This document shows positions 6,516 to 11,550 of a DNA stretch of 12,760 nt, in pieces. Under the pieces are notes generated by a model. It had not been told where the DNA came from, did no database searches, and saw only the letters and a program-made list of their open reading frames with translations. Within the stretch, counting starts at the first letter, position 1, and the number at the start of each line of letters is the position of its first letter. Source of the DNA: Tranquillimonas sp964472855 (GTDB lineage Bacteria > Pseudomonadota > Alphaproteobacteria > Rhodobacterales > Rhodobacteraceae); the NCBI GenBank assembly GCA_964472855.1, contig CAYYMJ010000066.1, forward strand, positions 1 to 12,760, written 5' to 3'. Both the position numbers and the translations under genes were made by a program.

Positions 6516-7565
6516 TCAGATGTCGATGATGCGCCGGATGGCGGCCTCGCGCAGGCCCGGCACCAGGGCGACGAGGCGCAGCAGGTTGGTGGTGAGGATG
6601 CGCGGGCGGTCCTGCACCATGCGGCGGCCGGCCTCGGACAGCGCCAGCGTTTGCGCGCCCGCGGCGTGGCGCGCGTCGTGATAGCCGTTCAGCGTGTCGC
6701 GGCCGATGCGGTCGGCAAGGTCGGCGGCGTCGGCAATGCCGAGGTTCATGCCGCGTCCGCCCACTGGTGAGTGGCAATGGGCCGCGTCGCCGGCCAGCGC
6801 CACCCGCCCCTGCACATAGCGGTCGACCTGCCGGACCGAGATGGTGAATTCGCCCGTCCGGCGCACGCGGCGGATATTCATGCGCTGCGGCAGGCTGTTC
6901 AGGGCGTCGGGCTGGCTGGCGATGACGCGGAACCGGTGTTCGGCCAGCGGCACCACCACGGCGACATTGCCCCGGGGCAGGAGGAAGGCGTGAAAATCCA
7001 GCGGGTCGGCCCAGTTTTCGCATTCGACGTCGGCAATCGACCAGAGGCCGGGCAGGTCGTAGCCGGGGAAGCCAAGCCCGAGGATGCCGCGCACGGTGGA
7101 CTGCACGCCGTCGGCGCCGATGACATAGTCGAAATAGGCGTCGTCGCGGTCGGTGCGGGCGAGGATTCCGGTTTCGTCCTGTTCCAGGGCCTGCAGTTCG
7201 CGTTCATAGTCGACCTTGCCGCCGAGGCGTTTCAGGGCGGCGGCGATATGGGCCTCGGTCCGGTCCTGTGCCAGGCCCAGAAGCCGCGCCCGGGCGTCGT
7301 TGCCCATCGCGATGCGGGCGACGCGGCGGGCGCGCTTGTGGATGGATATGCCGGCGAAGGCGACCGCCTCGTTCCGGATGGCCGCTCCGGCGCCCGAGCG
7401 GTCGAGGATGTCCATCGAGCCGGGCAGGATGCCCACGGCACGCGACAGGCGCGACGGGCCGTCGCGCCGGTCGATGACCGTTGGAATGATCCCGCGTCGC
7501 GCAAGCTCGACCGCCGCGGTCAGGCCCGTGGGTCCCGCGCCCACGACAAGTACCCGTGCTGGCAC
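6516..7565 (-). CDS. FAD-dependent monooxygenase (aromatic hydroxylase-like)
   Basis: The 349-residue flavoprotein has the three fingerprints of group A flavin monooxygenases. These are the dinucleotide-binding GAGPTG (residues 9-14, in VLVVGAGPTGLTAAVELARRG), the DG motif in YVIGADGVQSTVR (148-159), and the GD motif in GRVALAGDAAHCHSPVGGRG (253-272), which contacts the FAD ribose. Such enzymes use NAD(P)H and oxygen to hydroxylate aromatic or related substrates; the substrate here cannot be read from sequence. At 349 residues it lacks the extra C-terminal thioredoxin-like domain of phenol hydroxylases. No signal peptide is seen, so it is cytoplasmic. The start codon is GTG (7563-7565), supported by GAGGGG nine bases upstream. 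It is the third minus-strand gene after two c-type cytochromes, with a 108-bp gap, so co-transcription is possible but unproven. Confidence 0.85.
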   Translation of the reverse strand: MPARVLVVGAGPTGLTAAVELARRGIIPTVIDRRDGPSRLSRAVGILPGSMDILDRSGAGAAIRNEAVAFAGISIHKRARRVARIAMGNDARARLLGLAQDRTEAHIAAALKRLGGKVDYERELQALEQDETGILARTDRDDAYFDYVIGADGVQSTVRGILGLGFPGYDLPGLWSIADVECENWADPLDFHAFLLPRGNVAVVVPLAEHRFRVIASQPDALNSLPQRMNIRRVRRTGEFTISVRQVDRYVQGRVALAGDAAHCHSPVGGRGMNLGIADAADLADRIGRDTLNGYHDARHAAGAQTLALSEAGRRMVQDRPRILTTNLLRLVALVPGLREAAIRRIIDI

Positions 7566-7574
7566 GTGTTGTTT

Positions 7575-7580
7575 CCCCTC
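7575..7580 (-). promoter_or_regulatory. Ribosome binding site deciding the GTG start of the FAD monooxygenase
   Basis: The minus strand reads GAGGGG, then nine bases, then GTG at 7565. No ATG lies in frame nearby, and the glycine-rich FAD-binding motif begins only a few residues in, so this start fits the family. Confidence 0.65.
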
Positions 7581-7673
7581 GCAATTTCTGGCTGGCTAGC
7601 ACGGGGTGGCCAGGTGCGGGATAGGGGGACGCGGCATCGGTGGCGGGCTGTGTCCTTTGCGCCAGACCCGCGG

Positions 7674-8567
7674 TCATTCGGCTGGCAGCACCGCCTTGAG
7701 ATAGGCGGCGATGGCGTCGCGGTCGGCCTGGGGCAGCCGTGAAGTCTTGTCGATGACATCGACCATCTTGCCGCCCGCGGTGTCGAATTCGGGGGTAAAG
7801 CCGCTTTTGAGATATTCGGCGATGTCGGCGGCTGACCATTGCAGCCGCGCCGGCGTGATATTGGGGGTTCGCCCGTCGTTGCCGGCCAGTCTGGCCCCGG
7901 CCAGCCAGCGGCGGGTGTCGATGCCGCCCAACCGGTTGCGGGGGCTGTGGCATTCGCCGCAATGGGCCAGCGCCTCGACCAGATAGCGTCCGCGCGTCGC
8001 GGCCGGGTCCAGCGGGCCGGTGGCCACGAACGCGGTGCGCGCGAACAGACGCTTCCAGCCGCCGAGATTGCGGCGGATCGAGAAGGGGAAGGCCACGTCA
8101 TGGGGCTGGCTGGGCGTGGCGTCGGCCGGCAGGCGGCGCAAATAGGCGATCAGGTCGGCGATGTCGTCCGGGCGCGCCAGCCCATAGGCGGTGTAGGGAA
8201 AGGCCGGGAAATAGTGACGGCCATCGGGCGATACGCCTTCGGTAAGGGCCAGCGCGATGTCGGCATCCGACCATGTGCCGATGCCCGCGACCGGATCGGA
8301 CGAGATATTCGGGGCGAAAAAGGTTCCAAAGTCCGAGGGGAACTTTTCTCCGCCGCTCAGGATCGGCGGGTCCGATGGCGGGGCGCCCGGTGCCGTGTGG
8401 CACGCAGCACAGCCAGCGGCCGTGAACACAATCTCGCCCCGTCCGGCGTCGCCTGCGGGCAGGGCCGCGGCGATGGCGGGGTCGAGCTTTTTCGGCGCGG
8501 TCGCCAGCCAGAAACCGGCGAAGGCGACCACGGCAAGCGCCGCGACGATCTTTGCGAATCTTGCCAA
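7674..8567 (-). CDS. Membrane-anchored diheme cytochrome c
   Basis: The 297-residue protein has an N-terminal hydrophobic anchor (about residues 5-24, AKIVAALAVVAFAGFWLATA) and two class I cytochrome domains. The heme sites are CAACH (53-57) and CGECH (203-207). The layout, with APNISSDPVAGIGTWSDADI and GVSPDGRHYFPAFPY after heme 1, resembles the cytochrome subunits of membrane alcohol, gluconate and aldehyde dehydrogenases, so it is likely a periplasmic electron carrier. The start is a TTG at 8565-8567 with GAGGAA five bases before it; the only other in-frame option, a GTG at 8615, falls inside a hairpin. Apart from the start, the sole methionine is M268 (GGKMVDVI), which fits the sixth ligand of heme 2. 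Domain 1 has none, so heme 1 may be His-ligated. No dehydrogenase partner is adjacent. The gene follows the cytochrome c' gene by 157 bp. Confidence 0.88.
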   Translation of the reverse strand: MARFAKIVAALAVVAFAGFWLATAPKKLDPAIAAALPAGDAGRGEIVFTAAGCAACHTAPGAPPSDPPILSGGEKFPSDFGTFFAPNISSDPVAGIGTWSDADIALALTEGVSPDGRHYFPAFPYTAYGLARPDDIADLIAYLRRLPADATPSQPHDVAFPFSIRRNLGGWKRLFARTAFVATGPLDPAATRGRYLVEALAHCGECHSPRNRLGGIDTRRWLAGARLAGNDGRTPNITPARLQWSAADIAEYLKSGFTPEFDTAGGKMVDVIDKTSRLPQADRDAIAAYLKAVLPAE

Positions 8568-8572
8568 GCCGG

Positions 8573-8578
8573 TTCCTC
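8573..8578 (-). promoter_or_regulatory. Ribosome binding site deciding the TTG start of the diheme cytochrome
   Basis: The minus strand reads GAGGAA, then five bases, then TTG at 8567. The resulting N-terminus (ARFAKIVAAL) is a short basic segment leading straight into the membrane anchor, as expected for an exported cytochrome. Confidence 0.65.
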
Positions 8579-8584
8579 GGGCCG

Positions 8585-8616
8585 GGTGGCGGCGGGTATC
8601 AGGGCACGCCGCCACC
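8585..8616. repeat. 10-bp perfect inverted repeat between the two cytochrome genes
   Basis: GGTGGCGGCG (8585-8594) and CGCCGCCACC (8607-8616) pair perfectly around a 12-base loop, ending 6 bases short of the diheme cytochrome's ribosome binding site. There is no T-tract, so it is not a standard intrinsic terminator. It could stabilise or cleave the mRNA, or slow translation of the downstream gene. The remainder of the 157-bp gap (8617-8724) shows no gene. Confidence 0.6.
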
Positions 8617-8724
8617 GGGGTTAACGGCGTTTCGCGTTCAACCGGCTGCTGAAAGCACCATCCGCTGCGTTGAAATCCGAGAGTTCAGGCAGCGTCGGGT
8701 GACCCGGGTTTGACGCGAAGCGCA

Positions 8725-9201
8725 TTAGTTGCGGGCGCGGTAGCTGCGGTGACAGGCGCCGCAGGCTTGCCCCAGCGGCCCCATGGCGGCCTGCAGCGCG
8801 TCGAGCCCGTTGCCGGCGGCATCGGCCATGGCCGCGGCCGCCTCGGCCACCGCACCGGCCTTGGCGCCCACGTCCGAGCCCTCTTGCCAGATCGCCGGCA
8901 GGGCGCGGGTGCCCTGCATATCGGCATTCGACGTGCCGGGGATCCAGATGGTTGCCTGATTGGTCGACGTCAGCTTGGCCAGATTGCCCGCGGCCGCCAT
9001 CGCGGCATCGGCGTCATAGTCGGCCTTGCCCTGCGCCATGGCGCCGAGGACCCCGATGTTGAAGCTGTAAAGCGTCATCGTCGCCTGGCGCGCCTTGACG
9101 GCGGCCTGTTGCGGCGTCTGGCCATGGCTGGCGGCCATGGCCTGCACCGCCAGCAGCGACGCGGCGATGGCAGTGGCGCCGATTATCCTGGAATAAGTCA
9201 T
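8725..9201 (-). CDS. Cytochrome c' (class II c-type cytochrome)
   Basis: The 158-residue precursor has a Sec signal peptide (about residues 1-23, cleavage after AMA) and a mature four-helix-bundle domain. The single heme site lies at the C-terminus, CGACH (147-151) followed by RSYRARN; this C-terminal placement defines the class II family (PF01322). Cytochromes c' are periplasmic and usually high-spin and five-coordinate, and bind NO or CO. Low-spin c556-type relatives have a methionine ligand in the first helix, and the first helix here (ARQATMTLYSFNIGVLGAM) does contain methionines, so the coordination state cannot be decided. The start is the ATG at 9199-9201; a G-rich stretch (GGGGGG) lies just before it. 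The gene is the first of a possible three-gene minus-strand cluster and is divergent from a LysR regulator. Confidence 0.87.
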   Translation of the reverse strand: MTYSRIIGATAIAASLLAVQAMAASHGQTPQQAAVKARQATMTLYSFNIGVLGAMAQGKADYDADAAMAAAGNLAKLTSTNQATIWIPGTSNADMQGTRALPAIWQEGSDVGAKAGAVAEAAAAMADAAGNGLDALQAAMGPLGQACGACHRSYRARN

Positions 9202-9296
9202 ATGACCCCCCGGTTGTTGGGCTGTGTATATGCGTTAAGCTTACGGGTGCGGCTGCGGCGCGCCAGTCAGCAATTTTGCGGAGGCACCGGCGAAAA
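9202..9296. promoter_or_regulatory. Divergent control region between cytochrome c' and LysR genes
   Basis: This 95-bp gap must hold the promoters of both divergent genes. An 8-bp perfect palindrome, TAAGCTTA, sits at 9236-9243. On the minus strand a possible -10 (TATACA, plus 9225-9230) lies just downstream of it, but no good -35 is seen at the right distance, which fits an activator-dependent promoter. The palindrome is a candidate binding site for the neighbouring LysR protein. This is inference from position and symmetry. Confidence 0.4.
9279..9284 (+). promoter_or_regulatory. Ribosome binding site favouring the GTG start of the LysR gene
   Basis: CGGAGG lies 12 bases before the GTG at 9297, a slightly long but workable spacing. 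The upstream TTG at 9276 has no such site. Confidence 0.45.
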
Positions 9297-10154
9297 GTGC
9301 ACAACGGGAACTGGGACGATCTTCGGTTCGTGCTGATGGTGGCCGAAAGCGGCTCGGTCAGTGCGGCGGCGCGGGCGCTGGGTGTCAATCATGCCACGGT
9401 GCTGCGCCGGATTGCTGCCTTTGAAGAGACCAGGGGGGTGCGGGTGTTCGAAAAGGGGCCCAGGGGCTATGCGGTGCGCCCCGACAGTTTGCCTATCGTC
9501 GAGGCGGCGCGCGATGCCGCTGACGCGGTGGCCCGGGTGGGCGAACTGGCGCGCGGACAACGCCCGTGGGAGCGTCCGGTGCGGATTACGGCAACCGACA
9601 GTTTCTCGATCCACATCCTGCCGCCGATTGTCAGCCGGCTGGCCGCCGACCCCGAGCTGCCGCCCATCGAGGTTCATTGCACCAACGCCCGCCGCGACCT
9701 TGGGCGATTGCATGCCGACATCACGGTGCGCCCGGCCCACAAGCTGCCGCCGGATCTGTCGGGCGAGGTCGCCGGGCATCTGGGCTTTGGCGTCTATGGC
9801 GGCGCCGGCGGGGCGGGGCGCGGCTTTCTTGGCCTGTCGGGGGAAATGGCGACGTCGCCAACCGCCGAATGGCTGCGCAACCAGACCGACGACCGGCAAT
9901 TCCGGCTGAGCGCCGACAGTTTTCTGGTGCTGGCCGAGTGGGCGGCGCTGGGGATGGGGCTGGCCTGGCTGCCGTGTTTCGTGGGCGAGGCGCATGAGGG
10001 GCTGGAGGCGGTTCCGGGCCAGCCGCCGCAGGCGCCGGTGCCGATCTGGGTGGCCAGCCATATTGAGCTGGCCGAAGTGCCGCGCCTGAAGATGTTGCGC
10101 GCGCGTATTTGCACCGAACTGCGCGCCATGTCGGGCGTTCTTGCCGCTGGCTGA
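9297..10154 (+). CDS. LysR family transcriptional regulator
   Basis: The 285-residue protein has an N-terminal winged helix-turn-helix (about residues 7-65: WDDLRFVLMVAESGSVSAAA, then ALGVNHATVLRRIAAFEE) and a C-terminal effector-binding domain of about 190 residues. The N-terminus with WDDLRFVL and the NHATVLRR recognition helix is typical of one LysR subgroup. The start is taken as GTG at 9297, because a purine-rich site precedes it and the family begins close to the NWDDL segment; the TTG at 9276 would add seven basic residues. LysR regulators commonly control the adjacent divergent gene, so the cytochrome c' gene and the genes beyond it are the likely targets. The inducer is unknown. The gene ends in the gap holding the second tandem-hairpin element. 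Confidence 0.88.
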   Translation: MHNGNWDDLRFVLMVAESGSVSAAARALGVNHATVLRRIAAFEETRGVRVFEKGPRGYAVRPDSLPIVEAARDAADAVARVGELARGQRPWERPVRITATDSFSIHILPPIVSRLAADPELPPIEVHCTNARRDLGRLHADITVRPAHKLPPDLSGEVAGHLGFGVYGGAGGAGRGFLGLSGEMATSPTAEWLRNQTDDRQFRLSADSFLVLAEWAALGMGLAWLPCFVGEAHEGLEAVPGQPPQAPVPIWVASHIELAEVPRLKMLRARICTELRAMSGVLAAG

Positions 10155-10163
10155 GCGTGCGGT

Positions 10164-10230
10164 GGGGGCGCTGCCCCCGTCCGAAGGCGGAGCCTTCGGA
10201 CCCCCCCGGGATATTTTCCGACAGAAGTAG
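10164..10230 (+). terminator. Tandem-hairpin element between convergent genes, copy 2
   Basis: Two perfect hairpins follow the LysR stop by nine bases. The first is GGGGGC-GCT-GCCCCC (10164-10178); the second has a 10-bp stem, GTCCGAAGGC with GCCTTCGGAC, and a GGA loop (10179-10201). A tail with GATATTTTCCGACAGAAGTA begins at 10210. The design matches copy 1 at 6433-6502: two GC hairpins, then an AT-richer tail containing TATTT and an ACA-AAG-like end. It separates the convergent LysR gene and small membrane-protein gene and probably terminates transcription in both directions. Confidence 0.55.
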
Positions 10231-10246
10231 ACGCGGCCGGTTGCGG

Positions 10247-10423
10247 TCAGCGCGGGACGCGCAGGCGCGGATTGACGGTCAGCCAGTCGGGCCAGCCCCA
10301 GAGGCGTTCGACCGCGTAGAGCAGCGCGCAGACGGCGATGATGGCGAGCACCAGCGCCACCATGCGCGGTGACGGCGGGTGCCGTGCCCAGCGGCTGGCG
10401 CGGATCAGCCAGCGTTCGATCAT
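10247..10423 (-). CDS. Small membrane protein translationally coupled to hpt
   Basis: This 58-codon gene starts at the ATG at 10421-10423 and ends at the TGA at 10247-10249. Its start overlaps the hpt stop in the sequence ATGA, a classical coupling arrangement. The product has a basic N-terminus (MIERWLIRASRWARHPPSPR), one hydrophobic helix (about residues 21-37, MVALVLAIIAVCALLYA) and a short Trp-rich tail (RLWGWPDWLTVNPRLRVPR). The positive-inside pattern predicts the N-terminus in the cytoplasm. From memory, similar small proteins follow hpt in other Rhodobacteraceae, but this was not checked. No function is known. The overlap, membrane helix and absence of stops make a real gene much more likely than chance. 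Confidence 0.78.
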   Translation of the reverse strand: MIERWLIRASRWARHPPSPRMVALVLAIIAVCALLYAVERLWGWPDWLTVNPRLRVPR

Positions 10424-10971
10424 GGCTGGTCGGCGGTGAAGCGCACCTTGCCGATATAGGGCAGGTTGCGGTTGCGCTGGGCAAAGTCGATGCCATAGCC
10501 GACGACGAATTCGTCGGGAATTTCAAAGCCGGTCCAGGTGGCCTTGATATCGACCTCGCGCCGCGACGGCTTGTCGAGCAGCGCGATGGTTTCCAGCCGG
10601 CGCGGCCCGCGGCTTTTCAACAGGTTGACCACGTGGCTGAGCGTGAAGCCGGTGTCGACGATATCTTCGACCACCAGCACGTCGCGCCTGCCGATTTCGC
10701 CGCGCAGGTCCTTGAGGATGCGCACCTCGCGGCTGGATTCCGTGGAATCGCCGTAAGAGGAGGCTTCGAGAAAGTCGACCTCGACATTCATGTCGAGTTC
10801 GCGCACCAGATCGGCGATGAACACGAAGGATCCGCGCAACAGCCCGACCACGATCAGCTTGTCGGTGCCGGCGAAGGCCTTGCGGATGTCGCGGCTGAGC
10901 GCTTCGACACGGGCGGCGATGGATTTGGCCGAGATCATTTCGTCGATCACGTAGGGTGGCGTCTGAGGCAT
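10420..10971 (-). CDS. hpt: Hypoxanthine (hypoxanthine-guanine) phosphoribosyltransferase
   Basis: The 183-residue enzyme salvages hypoxanthine (and often guanine) by transferring the phosphoribosyl group of PRPP to give IMP or GMP in the cytoplasm. Visible motifs are the pyrophosphate-binding LLRGS (44-48), the flexible loop segment SSYGDSTESSREVRILKDL, and the PRPP-binding signature VLVVEDIVDTGFTL (98-111) with its adjacent acidic pair E102-D103. Further on are K133 in LLDKPSRR and the base-binding VVGYGIDFAQRNRNLPYIG. Length matches E. coli Hpt. The start is the ATG at 10969-10971 (MPQTPPYVIDEM), with AAGGGG 12 bases upstream. A GTG at 11025 would add 18 residues unlike the family and fall in the palindromic divergent region. 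The gene is coupled through ATGA to the small membrane-protein gene and is divergent from the COQ10-like gene. Confidence 0.93.
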   Translation of the reverse strand: MPQTPPYVIDEMISAKSIAARVEALSRDIRKAFAGTDKLIVVGLLRGSFVFIADLVRELDMNVEVDFLEASSYGDSTESSREVRILKDLRGEIGRRDVLVVEDIVDTGFTLSHVVNLLKSRGPRRLETIALLDKPSRREVDIKATWTGFEIPDEFVVGYGIDFAQRNRNLPYIGKVRFTADQP

Positions 10972-11021
10972 TTGGGCCGATATCCCCTTGAATCTGGCGC
11001 GCTGCGTGGCAAAGGGGACAG

Positions 11022-11033
11022 GCACGATCGTGC
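11022..11033. promoter_or_regulatory. 12-bp perfect palindrome in the hpt/COQ10-like divergent gap
   Basis: GCACGATCGTGC is a perfect 12-bp palindrome in the 92-bp gap between the divergent starts of hpt (10971) and the COQ10-like gene (11064). Its position would suit an operator acting on one or both promoters. No convincing -35/-10 pair was recognised around it and no regulator gene is adjacent. Confidence 0.35.
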
Positions 11034-11063
11034 AAATGTCTGCCCCGGAGCCGTTGATACGCG

Positions 11064-11510
11064 ATGACGACCCACGCCGAAACCCGCAAGCTGCCCTACG
11101 GGGCTGGCAAAATGTATGATCTGGTCGCCGATGTGGCGCGTTATCCCGAGTTTCTGCCGTGGTGTGCCGCCGCGCGGGTGAAGCCGCCGCGTGACATGGG
11201 CGACCGGCAGGTGCTGGAGGCGGACCTGGTGATCTCGTTCAAGGTGTTCCGCGAAAAATTCGCCAGCCGGGTGACGCTGTGGCCCGACACGGGCCGGATC
11301 GACACCGCCTATCTAGACGGGCCGTTCAGGCACATGAATTCGACCTGGAAATTCCGGGATGCCGAGGGCGGCGGCTGCGAGGTGGATTTCTTCGTCGATT
11401 TCGAGTTCCGCAACCGCCTTTTGCAATCGGCGGCCGGAATGTTCTTTCACGAGGCCATGCAGCGCATCGTTCGCGCCTTTGAAGAGCGCGCCCACGATCT
11501 TTACGGTTGA
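11064..11510 (+). CDS. COQ10/RatA family START-domain protein
   Basis: The 148-residue protein belongs to the polyketide cyclase/START-like family that includes mitochondrial COQ10, a coenzyme Q-binding protein that supports ubiquinone function in respiration, and E. coli RatA. Landmarks are the N-terminal MTTHAETRKLPYGAGKMYDL, then VADVARYPEFLPWC (21-34), the WKF and FVDFEFRNRLLQ strands, and the C-terminal amphipathic helix FFHEAMQRIVRAFEERA. In an alphaproteobacterium the COQ10-like, quinone-binding role is the better guess. Many annotations copy the name type II toxin RatA, but no antitoxin gene is present here. The start is the ATG at 11064; a GGAG at 11047-11050 is rather far upstream. 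The gene is divergent from hpt and 40 bp ahead of the MmgE/PrpD gene, so the two may be co-transcribed. Confidence 0.9.
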   Translation: MTTHAETRKLPYGAGKMYDLVADVARYPEFLPWCAAARVKPPRDMGDRQVLEADLVISFKVFREKFASRVTLWPDTGRIDTAYLDGPFRHMNSTWKFRDAEGGGCEVDFFVDFEFRNRLLQSAAGMFFHEAMQRIVRAFEERAHDLYG

Positions 11511-11550
11511 GGCGGCGGCAGATCGCCGTCGGGCAGGAAAGGAACCGCCG

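Noticed and set aside
9267..10526. A 419-codon minus-strand open frame over the LysR gene and hpt end
   Set aside because: It is antisense to LysR, which has clear helix-turn-helix motifs, and the translation is Arg/Pro/His-rich and low-complexity. It also conflicts with the better-supported small gene at 10247-10423.
10369..11067. A 232-codon plus-strand open frame antisense to hpt
   Set aside because: hpt has all phosphoribosyltransferase motifs in the other strand, and no ribosome site or family motif supports the antisense frame.
11064..11510. Possible type II toxin-antitoxin system (RatA toxin)
   Set aside because: The COQ10/RatA family name is misleading. No small partner gene lies beside it; the neighbours are hpt and an MmgE/PrpD gene.
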